64,000 bases of DNA from Chionis minor (Eukaryota; Chordata; Aves; Charadriiformes; Chionididae), in contig VZSF01000109.1 of the NCBI GenBank assembly GCA_013398295.1, positions 145,508 to 209,507 on the forward strand. Reading direction: 5' to 3'. Positions 10,291 to 24,136 of this stretch are shown piece by piece (within the stretch, counting starts at the first letter, position 1; every line of letters begins with the position of its first letter). The notes under the pieces are model-generated. The model ran no database searches. It was given only the letters and a program-made list of their open reading frames with translations, and was not told where the DNA came from. A program made the translations under genes and the position numbers.

Positions 10291-13200
10291 TGCTCAATCT
10301 CTTTTTCATATGAGTGTCAGATTTTTTCCCCAGAGATTTACTACTGTAAGTGCCACTACCATATATCCATTAACAATTTGTTACAGTTTTAATTTTTAAA
10401 AGCATTCCTATTAAACACATTAATTTAGATTTCTTATTACATCTATTTTAGCTGTACTCACTCTTCAGGGCATCCCTCAAACTAAATGATTTTTGCCTCA
10501 TAACTCATAAAAAAATTACTTTTGTAGTGCAGAGTTATTTACCCCACTCTCAATTCTTAATGGGCACTCAGATTGTATGTACTTCTTTTCAGTTACAGCT
10601 GGGTAGAAGTGCAGAAACCCTAACAAAGTAATGGAAGTTTCTTAAAACCTCAATAACACAGAAGTTTATAAGGTTTCTTATCCATGCAAATTTTCCTTAT
10701 ATTTTCCTTCTTTTTTTTTAAGGCAGTGTATTTACAAAATTACTTTGAGTAGGCTGTTATGTTAAACTATGCCATTCCTTCTGGCTTATTGCCTAATTTT
10801 CTATAGCAGTTGCTTCTTTGTAGGGATAATTTATGTACAAAACATTGTTGTTAGCACTCCATCTGAGTTTAAAAACATGTCCCACTGGCCAGTATAGCGA
10901 TGTGTTCTAATTACTCGAGAACATAGAAACTGTGCTAAAGAAGAAACATATTTGAATCAATGGCATATTGATAATAATAAACATAGAAGATATCAAAGGC
11001 TTAATTTGGAAGGAAAACCTGTGCTTTGGAGTGACACTTTTTGCTCATTGTCACTGTGAAGAATGGCTGTCATGTTGATGATAAAAAAGGCATCAATGAG
11101 CATTAAAATAATATCAGCATTTAATGTAATATACAGTTAAGTGATGTGAAGGCATGAAAATTAGTTTGTGATTGTGCATACATAAATTACACTTTGGAGT
11201 TCTTGTGTATTGCATATCTTGGGGGAAAAATTGTAAATGATGTGCTAATTCTTTCTGTGCAGGAGAAGAAAGCAACTTTGGGGCTTTATGGATACCCACT
11301 GCTTCTGTGTAAATCTAGCAGGAGTCAGCAGGGCTGAACTTGCTGGGACTATGTTTTACTCAATCCAGTTTAACAAGAAAACAAAAGAACAAAATCTTAA
11401 AACCAAACATGGTATACGGAAAAATATCTCAAGAAATAAAACATTGACATCTCTTACCGGATTGCATAAGCACATTATGTTTTCTTCAAGATTTCCTTTT
11501 TTGCAACTAAGTTGCTGATGGTTTATTTAGATCTTTATTTTGCATTGGATGAAGTGCATTGGATATGGTGAGGTTTTTGTAGAAGCCAGACATATCAAAT
11601 GCCAAGCTCCAGAGAAGACAACGAATTTCTGTTAAATGCTGAGGAAAATTTAGTATTGGATCTTCACTTTTTCTTCATGAGGGTAACGTTGATTCTGTCC
11701 ACCCTGATGGCCTAGTAACTGCTGTGAGTCAGGGTGTTAGCCTTTACCCAAGGGTCATGAATTCTTAGATATGCAGAAGAGCTTGGAGCTGTACATGTAT
11801 TTAGATGTCAGTAGGATTTCCCAGGTATGGTCTGAGATTTTAAGGTGTTCTCTGATTCAAAGAATTCAGAAAGGTGCAGGATGTTCTCCCCTGTTTATCT
11901 TTCTTGGGAACATTTGGCTGTTACGGGTCCTGCCTTCTAGATTTTCACCCGCTGCCTGTAAAAAGCAGTGGATTAGTCAGAGCATTGGAAATACTGCTTC
12001 ATTCCTTCCTTGCAGCTCTGCACAGTGTGCAGCTTTGCACATAATCTGGATAGCTAGACATTTGGTCGAAGTGGAAGGGGCAGTCTGGTACTTGTATCTG
12101 AAGATGCAGTAGGTGACCCTAGTGACTTCTTTCTACATTTTTTCTACATGAATCAAACCGTTCTAACATTAAACCTCCTTATGAAAGTACTATAGAACTG
12201 TGAAAGTAAACATAGGAATAGAGATCAACTTTCAAAACTTAACACAATTGGGGGAGATTTACCCACAGTGTGCCCAGGCTAATCCTTCCAAACAGTGCTT
12301 AGGTAAAATGGTGCTGTGTCATGAAAACCAGGATGTAGACATCACATTCTGAGGGAACCTTTCAAATCAGTACCATACAGTTTTGTCTGGGGGTGGTGGG
12401 GGGTGGTGTATGGGAATCTTGTAGTTTTATTTGAAAGGGATGTTATTAGGATTGGCAGTTTTGATGTTTGTCATCTGTTTTTTGGAACATGGGTTTTCTA
12501 TTGATGTATTTATAAATACATTTGCAAAATGCACATACTACCAAGTTTCTGTCAAAACAGCTGGTTCTGTATTTAGCTGTCATTGAAGTGCTCCAAAGAA
12601 CATCTGTAATAACAATCAAATTGGGAGGAATGACCACGGGCAATATATTTTGCAACTTTTTAATCACATTGAAAATAATTCTGTGGTTTTTCGTGTGACT
12701 ACTCATGTGAATAATTTCAAGCATTGTGCGGAGAGGTTGCATCATCAGGCCTCCAGAAGAAAAACAGTTTTTATTTGATGGATTTAATGAGGACATTAGA
12801 AAAAGATGCAAGGAAAAATATATTTTAAATTACATAAGATCTCTTGGTAGTGCCCTTAATATTAGGACTGAACAGTAATTCATTAAAAATTAGCTAGCTT
12901 TTTGCTGGGCGCATCTTGAATTCTAAAGAGTTAAAGAGAGTGTGAGTTGGCTTCTCACATTCAAATATGTTGCTATTGTCACTATGGTATACCTAAAAAT
13001 GTATGTGCAATAGCTTTCTCTTTCCAGTACTGTTAAGGAAAATTCTCTTGACTTCATACTTCACAGGAACTCCCCTCCCAGATATTGCTGTATTAAAAAA
13101 AACATACAAGCTAACAAATGCTGACCTCTTTACCTTACATGTTTTAGATAATTTTATGCCTAAGCAGTAAAAAAAGTTTTTCCTTGCTCTAATGGAACTT

Positions 13201-16200
13201 GAGGGCAATATGAAGAACTTCAGTTTTGGTTCCGGCAGATACTGCTCTACTGGGTTCAAAGAGCTGGCAATAAATCTGAAATACAGTGAAGTTCAAAGTA
13301 GTGACTGAGTTCATTCAACTGAGTAGAACCACTTTCAGAGGGGAGGATGCAGGCACTTCAGCCTAATTTGCTTGAAGTATTATGAACTGTAATTTTGGAG
13401 CTATCTAGAATACATCATCTAAATATGGAAGAAATCACTACTTCTCTAGCTGCTCACTCTCAAATGTGAGTTTTTCATTGGCCAATGAGAAACCTCACAT
13501 GGAGAACAAATGATAAGTGAGTGGCCAGCATTTTAAGATACTCTATTTTTTTACTGATTTCAGTTTTAGGGTAGAAATCTACTTACTCTGAATTGCCATC
13601 ATCATGGTTACACTATTATTGCTGGTATTCAGAGATCTCATTTTGCTGGTAAACTTGTAAGTAGCAGAGTAAGATAATCACCACAAGGTGATTAGGGATG
13701 CCTTCTATGGCTAGTTGACTCGAAGTATTAACTCCATTCAGAAAGAGCTGCACGCTTTACAACTAATTTACACAAGTTGCATCACAGGACTCCTTCAGAG
13801 CATGACATTGAGTTTTGGTTATTTTTGCTTTAAAAGGTATAGCAAAGCTTCCACCTCATATGTAAAGTAATGGGGAAGATGAAGAGACTGAGCAAGTAAT
13901 TTGAGAGAAAACCCTTAGTAAATGACACTTCAGAATATTTGTCTCTGCCTTGTTGTTATCTCTACTCAGATTCCACTTTCTAAAAAAAGTGTTGCCTCCT
14001 CCTTATGTTCTACTGTTACGTGTTTATTTTTTCCTGGATTCAGAATCCAGTCAAAACAAAACTTGAAACCATATTTTCATGAAGTCGTCTGTGATTGCCT
14101 TCAAGCTAGTGATGCCAGAGTCATCCCCATTGTCTTAGTAACTGTTTCAAAAAGGCTTCACCTTTTCTGATTTGTCTAGTACTGCTTTACAAATGTATAT
14201 TACACTATCAAAATTTCTAATAGAAAAAAACCACTTTTCCCACTACCAGTGTCACAGGTGTGAAATAGGTCATTCTCATGCACTCACATTTTACCTCTGT
14301 GAAATTATATGGGAAGAAAATTTTAAAAAAAACAATGCAATGTGAGTGACTGGCTGTTATTTGAAAGAAACCCTCATTAGATACTTGAAAAAGCATGGTT
14401 CTCCAAATGGAAAAGCTCATTTTAATGTTTTTTAAAAGCCTAGTTAAGAGAAAAGGAAATGGCAGTATAAACAAAACAATACATAATAAATAAAAGGAAA
14501 AAGATAACTGATATAAGTTGACATTTATGAGTAAAAACCTGAAAGCTGAACAAATCTGTAGACGAAAAATAATCTTTTGGTATTGTGGATAAAGACAATA
14601 AGAATTCTTTGAGAAAGAAAAATATTCATAAAACCATTGGAATGGTGTTGATCTTTTATTATTTATGGATAAGAATTAATGAAGTGGTTTTAAGAACATT
14701 GCAATATTAGAAAAACTGGAAAGTCTTAAAAAGGGCATAAGAATTTGAAAGGTGGAAGTAAGATGTTTCGGATAGTGGTAGGCAGATCAGCATTACACTA
14801 ATCCAAAGAAAAGTCCTGGAGAGGACTGATAACTGGAGGCAATCAAGATGCATGATACTTTTGGGATTAGTTAACAAGAAATTAGCTAACAAGAAATCTA
14901 ATGGTGGAAAACAGTTTCATGAAACAACTGTACCAAAATGTTAGATTATGCATTTTAACAAAGTTGACATATTTAGTGCTCTAAATTATTGAACTTACTT
15001 TGATTTAACCTCACTAAAATCAGTATTCTGCACAGACTGGTGTGTCACAGATTTAATGATATCTGATATCCCACAGAAGCTGTAACCAGAAAATCAGGTA
15101 ATGGGGTTATAACCAGGTCCAGAAGATCTTTTCTTGTCCTGAGGCTGTTTATCATCATTATATCTGCAAGGAAACCTGATTTTTTTCCTAGTAAGTGTTA
15201 TAGATGTCATAAACATTGGTTAAGCGACCATTAAAATAAATAAAATCAGACAGAGTTTTACAGCACAGTATAGATTGCACAGTAGCATAATCTCACTTGA
15301 ATAGGATATGTATTTATGAACAAATGATATGAATGATACCTAGGTACATACTATGCATACTTATTCAGAGAACTGAATTCTGGAGAAGTTATTGTGCGGC
15401 AAAGAATTTAAGTGCTGTGTGTAGCTAACTGTCCACATTACAGATTGGTGGCTACAAGAGCAACAATGATTTTACAGTACTTGAGAGAAAAATCAAATGA
15501 GGACTAGGCAGCTGTTACTACACGAGCATTAGAACATTTTTTGGCAAAAAAAAGTCTTAATTCTAGTAATGACATGTTTAAAATGTTTTTGACTGAAATT
15601 GTGTGAGTAATTGATAATTCCCTTTTTTTTATGAACTGATTTTTTTCCTGACTTTTTTCCACATTAAAAAAATATCTTTGTATCTTAAACTAAAATAGAG
15701 TTTTTCCTTTTTTTGAAGGTTTTTTATAACTTTATATACTTTAAATACTTACAGTATATTGAAGTAAAAGAATTAATAGTATTTGAAGCAAAATGATTTA
15801 GATAAGGATTAGTTCAGCAGACCAAATATCATTATATAAAAAAAGGCTTACACCAAATTTGACCAGGTCCTATTTTTGAGATATTCTGGGGCAAGGCAAA
15901 AGATTTGTCATGACTGTATGTCTGTGTTGGAAACATTTTCCAAGCTCAGCTAGGTAATGTGATACAGGTGTCTCTCTGTGAAAATGTATAGTCTGGGCAG
16001 CGCATGTGACCAGACTAGCTGAAAATGGGTTCTCTGTGCTTTAAAGTCTGGACTCTGCATTAATCCAACATCTAATTTTGGCATTGTCTAGAGCAATTAA
16101 TGGAAAATGCATTAATTCTGAGGAGAGAACCAAGAGAGAATTGTGAGACGGGTTTTTTTGCCATAAGTTAAATAATAATTTCTTAGTCTTTCATTGTGGG

Positions 16201-17232
16201 ATTCTTTAATCTTATTAAGTGTTTTTTTACTCTGTCTTAGGTATGTTCTTGATATACTTATGAAAATAATCTCACTATCCATTCAGATTTTTTGGTGAAA
16301 ACTTTGTGATAATTTGTATCATCAGAACAGAATTTGTAAGGAATGTTCAATACTGCAAAGTTTTCCCAATATTCTTAAAAAAAAAACTTCAACGCATAAA
16401 TTTTAAGTCAGAAAAATTTCAGCCAGACTATTTTTGTTCATGGAATTCTGATATGAATTGAGGATTTGTTTTTCTAAGTCAAGCATGTATGAATTTGAAA
16501 GTACTATCTTTCGAAAAACCTTAGAGCTTTTGAAAAAGTCTCCAATGGTTTTTTTTGTTTTCAAGTAAGCTGTCAAAATAATTTAAAATTACTTGCATTT
16601 GCTTCCAATGAAATTTGTACAACACAAAATTCCACTAAGAGTGATGATAATGATTTGTGAATAATAGGGACTAAAGGAAGCTGAATTAAGCTAGTGTCTC
16701 TTTTGTAGAGATCTATTATGAGCGTGCTTTTATGGGACTTGACCTGCTGCTTGTCCTGTTGTAGAATAATCTTACTGTGCCAAAAGTTCTTGTAAGCAGG
16801 AGCCTAAGCTGAATTGACTCAAACTTAGAGCTTTTATACAAATACTAATTATTTGTATTGCAGCTGAAAGATGGTGAATCTGTCATTCAGCTGTTGTTTA
16901 GCAATTTACTATGAATTATTTATTATTCTGACATCTCTGTTCTTTTTCTGATATACAAGAAAATTGCTGGTGAAATGCAAGTGTATTTACGCAAATAAAA
17001 ACTTGAGTTAGATTAACTCAGTGGGATATGTATTCTATAACAATAGTATGTGGGGTGGTTTTGGTTTTTTCTGTAAGAGAGAATTTAATAGATTTTTTTT
17101 TTCCTGAATTCCCTTGTTTATGTTCAGTAAGAAAGACAGATAGTTATAAGAAGGGTATCTGTGGTCTTCTGTGAAATGCATGATGCAGTAAACTAGATGT
17201 AGAGAGATTTCTGTGATCTTTATATGTTCTTC
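10291..17232. other. AT-rich non-coding DNA, no gene seen
   Basis: The region is unique by eye. ORFs of up to 121 codons exist (for example minus strand 12446-12811), but none is recognisable and this length is expected by chance at this base composition. It contains a near-perfect palindrome at 13464-13500 and several A or T runs. A G-rich patch near 12389-12408 does not meet a strict quadruplex pattern. Confidence 0.65.
13464..13500. repeat. Near-perfect loopless palindrome with back-to-back CCAAT boxes
   Basis: The core TCATTGGCCAATGA (13475-13488) is perfectly self-complementary. Outer arms (ATGTGAG on the left, CTCACAT on the right) extend the dyad to 37 bases with one bulge and one mismatch. 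The centre joins ATTGG and CCAAT, so two divergent NF-Y-type sites overlap on paper. The lack of a loop argues against a miRNA hairpin. It could be a relic of a small inverted-repeat element. Confidence 0.6.
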
Positions 17233-17460
17233 TTAAGTATTTTTTTCTAACTCTAGAGCAAACGCTGCATTTTTCAGTCTGGCTTCTTCATTTATCCCAA
17301 TTAATTTTTTGGACAAGTTATACAAGTTCAAGTGAGGCATATGCTGCTTAATTAAAATACTTGCAAAACTACCTACGACTCTGAGGTGAGAGTAGTCATT
17401 ACGTGTGGAATGAATGAATGGCACTACCTTCTCCCAAATGTACCCTGGAAAACTGCCCAT
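17233..17460 (-). other. Unrecognised protein-like ORF, minus strand
   Basis: A 75-codon frame ends ...NEEARLKNAAFALELEKNT and stops at TAA. The amino-acid mix (charged and aliphatic, no cysteine) looks more protein-like than most ORFs here. The frame stays open upstream of its ATG up to about the CR1 boundary at 17477. I do not recognise the sequence. It could be a pseudogene fragment, an old exon or chance. No clear poly(A) signal or splice boundary decides between these. Confidence 0.15.
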
Positions 17461-17476
17461 TCTTTTGGTTAGGATG

Positions 17477-17741
17477 TGAGGGAATGGCTTAAAGCTGCAT
17501 CAAGGGAAGTTCAGATTGGGTGATATGAAAGAGTTCTTCACTGAGAGGGTGGTCAAGTACTGGAAGAAGCTCCCTGGCGAAGCAGTCGTGGTCCCAAGCC
17601 TATTAGTGTTCAAGAAGTGTTTGGATAATGCTCTTAGATATGTGGTTTAACTTTTAGGTTGCCCTGTGTGGACTTAGGAGTTGGACTTGATGATCCTTGT
17701 GGGTTCCTTCCAACTCAGGATGTTCTGTGATACTGTGATTT
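17477..17741 (+). mobile_element. CR1 LINE, 3' fragment
   Basis: The segment carries the C-terminal end of CR1 ORF2 and the 3' UTR. It starts at GAGGGAATGGCTTAAAGCTGC, continues through TTCTTCACTGAGAGGGTGGTCAAG and TGGAAGAAGCTCCCTGG, then GGAGTTGGACTTGATGATCC and TTCCTTCCAACTC. It ends in a degenerate TTCTGTGATACTGTGATTT tail. It is strongly 5'-truncated, as is usual for CR1, and too short and diverged to code. Confidence 0.9.
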
Positions 17742-20700
17742 GGTTATGGGTTAGAGTACTTTTTACCTTTTAATTGGACTCTTCCCAAACTATTTTCCTT
17801 TCACTTGTTTCCTGTGGTTATGTAGGTATCACACTGAAACTGTACACAGCATGTCTCCCTCCTTTATTCTCACTCTTCCTACTTAATTTATGCAGAAGTG
17901 TATTGTTTAACTAGTTTTTGATTGATTGCATAATTTGACTGGTGGTTGTTTCTTACGTAAAAGATGGAAAAGAAGTGTCATGCACATAATTGCTATTTTA
18001 AGTTACTCCCCTATCTGACTTCAGTTGTTTTTTTGTGAGCCAGAATTTTACTGTATTTCATAAGGCGCAACTAAAGGAACAATAATGATGTATGCATCTG
18101 GTAATGTTACAGAAGTCATCTCTTCCCCAATGACTGCTGAAATCCAAACACAATGCATAAATACCATAAAGAGCAAAATTAGGAATTTATATGTGCATGA
18201 AACTGCCATTGTTAGTTGCAATGTGAAATTTGGGAAACATTACAGAAGTACAGAGCACCGTGTTGATAGTAACTATGGCTTCTGTCAGACTAGGCTTGGA
18301 GTAGAAAAATAAGGATCTTCCAAAAATCTATTGTACAAGAATTGGGAGGAGGATGGTCTGTTTTAAGTTTGATTGTAGAGTACAAATAATGTAGGGCAGC
18401 TAAATTGCACAAAATGACCTGACAGCCTTACACAAAGTTTTCATATTCACATCACTGTGACTCCTCCTGAAGTGAAGCCAGACTTCACCACTTAAAATTA
18501 TGTTGTTAAAGTGGGAGATCTGTTAATTATATTTTAGGAGTCTGGCGAAATCCTGTATTGAATGAGGAAAAACTGTCTCCTCTGCTTATTATCTGAACTC
18601 TTAAAAAGTAATCTTATATTAGAATCGTTGCATTAAAATATCTTCTTTCAAATGTATTTTAGAGAAAGTCTAGACAGTGAGGTGCCCAGAATATGTGAGT
18701 ACATCCACCTGCTCTACGCGAAGTCTCAAAATATTATGTATGTTTTGAATTTTGCAGAATCCATATGAATTATGAAATTGTTGTCTTTAGATGAAATAGT
18801 TAAAGTCTGCAAGAGAAGTTAAATTACTTGGTCAGTTTTGAAGATCATACTTTGTCATTTGTTCAGGGCCATGCAATGAATCACTGAAGATTAAAGGCTA
18901 AAATTGCTTAATCTTGAGTATTTGTTGCTCGCTCTATCAACTGGATAGGATTTTCAAGGAGGTATTGATAGAAGTATTTTAATCTGCTGGTAGAACTCCT
19001 CAAATAAATCAAGTGATGATGATGCTGACAAAATAGTATCTTTTCAAAGCATTAGTAAAGCAGCCACTTCATGTCACTTCCATAGTTCAGTAGGCTCGTG
19101 ATACTTGCATGTTCAATCCATGTGTGGTTTCAGTATGGCTGAGATGTCTGCAAATTATTAACTGACATTGGCTTAAAGACAAGAATAAAAATAGCAGTTA
19201 AATGATTGTGTTTTGATTGATGAAACATTAATTGAAATGCTACCAGTATGAGGCATTGCAAAGTTCATCATTAGACCATTGAATACGAACAGGCAGACCA
19301 CAATCTACTGGTGTGGTTTAAGTTCAACATCCTATTAGCTTAATTTAGATACACCCCAAGTATTTGTAATTTTCAGATGGAGGTCAGAAAAAGAAAGAAA
19401 AAAGAAGTAGTATATTCTTCAGTTTAGCATTTTGTGTGTACTCTGAGGATTTCAGATCAAAAATAGCTAAATTGAGAGTGGTTTAGTTTTTAAGTTTTTT
19501 TGTTTAGTTCAGGATTTATGGGTAATTGACAGTTAATAGATGAATTAATTGTATGCTGATTAATATTTCCCTTTAATGTAAATAAATTCCCCTTGAAAAT
19601 CCCTCTTGAAATTCCCTTCTAAAGGTGAATATACCAAATCCAAGTTTTTACTACAGTCACTAAATTGTATGTGATGCCTGATTACAATAAATATGCAAAA
19701 GTAAGTATAAATATGAAACTTCATAACACCTGCATCAGCTTAATCTGGTAAAGTCTTGTTATGAATTCCTCTTAAATATTTTAAAAGTATTCAAGTTGAG
19801 TTTCCATGTACAGTATTACACATGACAGCTGTATAATCACTCTGTAGTGTTTATTTTAGTTTTTCCATTTTTGTCAGTGTAGCTTTCTTCCATCAACCGT
19901 CCGCCACAGGTATAGAATGTGTAGGACTGCGGATCGGAGCATTTGAAAGCTTGAAACTCCAGAATTAAGATCTTCAGAAAAAGGTCATGCATTAACTTCT
20001 TTCATCTGTTTGTAATACCATCTTTAGTTTCTTGGTCACATCCTGTTTGTTTTCCATTATGGGGTGTTACGAAAATGTAAGATTTTTCCAGGCTTCTTTT
20101 AATCCTCAGATGTGGTCTTTTGACTTACTTACTGCTTTCCATTTGTACCCTGTCCTGAACACAGAATGACTGATTTCCTTCTTAATGTTTTTGTGCTCTT
20201 TTGCAAATATTGTCTATAATTGTATTTAATACTTAAATATTTCTACAGTATTAAGTAATTAAAGCAAGTGAGAATGCCTTACAAAGTCAGCTAGAGAAAG
20301 GTATTACCTCCATTTTGTAGCCAGTAAATGGAGTTTCAAGGGGGTTATAAGTAAAATTTTCCCATTAACACTCTAGTGCCCGCGAGACATTTGTAGCACA
20401 ATCTTATCTTCAAATACAGCAATCCACAGCTGGAATCTTCAGAAAATTTTGCTGCCAAACTGTAACCACTCTCTTTTCTGCTTGTTAAAACATGCACAAA
20501 TATAGAAAAGTACATGTGAACAAGGTGATATCTGGTTACATTTTCAATAGGGCATCAAAGGCATATCCTTTATAACAAGTTTGCTCTGAAGTAGCAAGTT
20601 GTTAGAGCTATCCTTTGGGAAAGTTATCGTTAACACTGACAATATAGTTTATCTTTACTAAACTTGTTTTCAGTGTCCAGGGAACTGTTCAGACTTGCAG

Positions 20701-22321
20701 AAATTTTGATTAAAGTTTGAATCCAAAGCATAAAAAACTTGATATAAGAAAAAGTGATATAATGAGAAAGTTTATGGAATACTATCACTCAGTTGGCTTC
20801 TTATTGATATGTGTTAACTTTTGTTCTTTTATAGATTTTCTCAAATCATTGTCCTAATGGAATGGATAATGTGAAAAAGCTATTGTAAAATTCCCTTCTT
20901 TTTGTAGTACCCTTGCAGGCATCTGAAGATTCCCTTTGGTCTGAACAGAACATCTTGTGGTGTTCTACTGCATGTTATCAGGACTGCTTATCATTTTTGT
21001 TGCCCTCTGAAACCTAGAAGCTTTAAAAAGTGCAATGTCAAAACTAAACTATTCCTCAGGTCTCATCTTGGACAATCTTTTACAATCTTTCAAGTTTTTA
21101 CTACTGTTTCTAACCTCCAGCTACTGATGAAAGTTCTAATATGAATTATTGAGACCTAAAAGCTGGGCACACTATACCTCTGATCAGGTACCACAGAATT
21201 ATAATCACCTTTTTTGTAACTACATTGCATGGGGTGTCCTGGTCTGATGTCCATTGTAGCTCCTATGTGATTTCTACAGAATTGCTTGTTAGTAATTGCT
21301 CCCATTCCTGTGTTTGTGGAGCTGGTTATTCCTGGTGTAAGTTTTGAAATTCACTGGATTTCAAGCTCTGCTTTTCAGACTTCTCTAGCTGCTAGAGAAC
21401 TTCTAATCCTGTTTTCCAGACGGTGCCACTGTAATAAGCATACTCTTTGTTCTATTTGTGTAATTAATGAACATATTAATGAGTACTGAATGTGGAACAG
21501 AATTTGCAGAATGAAATTACAGAAGTTACAGAATGAATTGACAGAATTTCCATGATGAATACAGATAATCAGTCTGCAAGTTTCATATTTAGAAGCATTT
21601 CAGTTGGTAATCTGACCTAGCTTTAGCTTTTTGTGTGTAAAAATAAGGAATACATGTAGTTTATCATTTAATCTAAGAAGTGGTTGGTGTTTCACTTAAT
21701 TTCTTACCTTTCCTTTGCACTGAGGTAACATGACAAGCTTGTGATAAAGAACTTTAAAAAAAATACATTATAGTACTTTACCTATGGTGCTCTGTAGGAT
21801 ATACTTACGGGGTAGATGCCACACAACTCTTCCCCTGCCATTTGAAAGACTGCCCTTTGGATGAGTTACATCTCTGAATAAGCTTTATATTAGCTCCACT
21901 ATCTCTTTAAAGATACATAAGTCTTACAGCTAGCTCTTCCGTCCTATTCACCCTCCCTAAATGTATTGTATAGCGGTAAGAGTCTTCTGGCTGTTCTGTT
22001 ATCTCTTGAGATGGAAACAAGACTGGAACAAGAGTACCATGAGTCCACATTGTTCATAGTCTCTGGTCTAAAGGATTTGTATGAGAAAATATGTCAATCT
22101 TACAATAAAAAAATAAGTAAAAATCAGTAATGGAGTTCTTGCTATGTTAGGAAAAAATATCTCAATTCTTTGAGGGAACCAGGTTGTCATTGTTCTATCC
22201 TTGCTTGTATTACAGCAAACAGAATCTAATTCTGGCTAGATATTTTGCGTATTACGGCAGATTCAGCTTCTTGTAATAGTTTTACTGATGCTGCTTTTGT
22301 GATTTATGTTCTTTACTGTAG

Positions 22322-22386
22322 AAGCAGAAGAGTTTGCTTGGCAAAATGCACGCAGTATTGATGAATGGAAAACTGGGAAGAAGAAA
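22322..22386 (+). other. Exon-like segment (candidate)
   Basis: It is bounded by TTCTTTACTGTAG and a GTAGGA donor, with a branch-point-like TACTGAT about 40 bases upstream. The frame beginning at 22324 is open and reads FAWQNARSIDEWKTGKK after a short acidic start, a composition typical of real protein. It would start in phase 1 and end on a codon boundary. The donor is weak and I do not recognise the peptide. Chance remains quite possible. Confidence 0.22.
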
Positions 22387-24076
22387 GTAGGAAAATACAC
22401 TTTTTCTCTTTTCAGAATAATGATTAGCTTCTCTTAAAAGTTGTGTAATAATCACCTTTTTGCATTGTTGGCTGTCTTATTTCTTTCTGGTTTAGCTCTA
22501 AGGGATAGTAATAGAGCTTTTGAAAACACCAACTTAGACTTAATTTGAAAATCAATAAAGCCAGATAAGACACTTGCCACTACACCAACTGAATATTTAG
22601 TTAGTGGTAACAATCAACATTTTCAAAAAATAAGCAATTGATCCAGTCAGTCTATTATAGAAGTTAGGCACATATAAAGTAATTTGAGTCTTTTTTTGTA
22701 TTGCCATGATTCTTCTCTGTGATTAATTTTCTGCATTTAGCAAGAAATACATACAAACAGCTTCTAAATTTTGTACACCTTGCTTTTCCCTCATGGCTTT
22801 TATTAGAAGACAGTCAATTACTGTCCTAAGGGGAGAAAGGATAAAAACATCTAAGTCTGTCCGGTGTAAGAAAAGTAAGAGAATGCATGCCAACATGGAA
22901 AATGGAATAACACTTCCCCAAAAGCTGTAGGGGTATATGACTGTTGAGCTATTACAGAGATTATTTATAATCTTGAGTCTGAGAAACTGAGAACCTTAGA
23001 TCTTGATGAAAGACAAGAAGATTCTTTTCCTGAGAAAAATGTAATGCTCGCAAAGATAAAGCATGACTAAAAAAAGAATGCTGTTACAACCTCCTTGTAT
23101 TTTGGTAGTCTGTACTAGGTTCAGCAGGGGTTCATCCAGTTAACATGGACATTGTTTGAAAAAGGAAATATCTGCAAAAGTTTTTTATGCTATTGATAAC
23201 TGAAGATGTTCTTACCAAGCATGAAGGAAAATATTCTTTCCAAATGAAATTTGTGATCCCTAATTTGTGATTCTTATGCCAGCATACTTTTTTTCTAGAG
23301 GTAGTTAGCAGCTTTCTTTTTAGGTATGTGTTGAAGTTGGAGGTCTGTTGTCCCAGTAACATTATAAAAACCCCAACATATTGGGGCAAGAAGCTTCTAT
23401 TTAAATAAATTAAATATTGGAGTTCAAGTGATCCTTATGTCAGATCAGTATGCCAAAGAATTAGATTCAATATAAAGGTGAGACTTAGCATTTCTTTAAT
23501 TGGCCCTAAGTGATAACAGCTGTTTTATTGGACCATAATAAATAAGACTGGTTGTTGTTGTTTTTTTTTTAAATAATAGTGTTTTTATTAGCTACTTTGA
23601 ATTTATCCAAGTGAACAAAAGAGTAAATATATATATTTAAAAGCAGGTGGGAAAGACCACTGGTCACAATCCAATTCTGTTACCTCATTACTTACTTTGT
23701 ACTTACAAATGACCCTCAAAACTGATGCTTTTATTCATAGATGCAGTTTGAGGCCCAGCATGAAATGGTAAGGGAACTACACTGGAACCATTTTTTCTGT
23801 CATACTGGCTGCTGTATTTGATGCTGTCTGAACCTACCTTGCAACTGAAGGAACTGACCCTTTTTTTTTTTTCCATTTTGCAAGCGTAGTGGATCAGGTT
23901 TTATAAAAGTGACTGAGATGCTTCCTTAGCATGCTTATATCTCATATGCGTGCCCCTTTTTAAACCTTAAATCTTTGGTTTTATTCATGCTCTAAACCCC
24001 CTCAGTCTTGATATTATAAACAGGCCACACTTACAGCTAAAATGCAAAAGCTGAACATTCTTGCTTTACTTTACAG

Positions 24077-24136
24077 ATACGTCAGCATCACCTTAGTGTG
24101 CCCTTTCAGGAACTGTATCAAGCCAGAATGCAATGG
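24077..24136 (+). other. Exon-like segment, possibly terminal (weak candidate)
   Basis: A strong acceptor (TTGCTTTACTTTACAG) precedes an open frame reading IRQHHLSVPFQELYQARMQW, which then stops at TGA (24137-24139). A weak donor overlaps the stop. If real it would be a last coding exon, but no nearby poly(A) signal was matched to it and the peptide is not recognised. Confidence 0.13.

Noticed and set aside
10052..10399. 115-codon ORF that might be a gene
   Set aside because: It crosses the inverted LTR fragment; the translation comes from non-coding LTR sequence.
12389..12416. G-quadruplex in a G-rich patch
   Set aside because: The runs are 5, 2, 6, 2 and 3, with one loop longer than 7 when strict runs are required, so it fails the strict pattern.
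12446..12811. 121-codon minus-strand ORF
   Set aside because: No family resemblance, low-complexity neighbours, and length within chance range.
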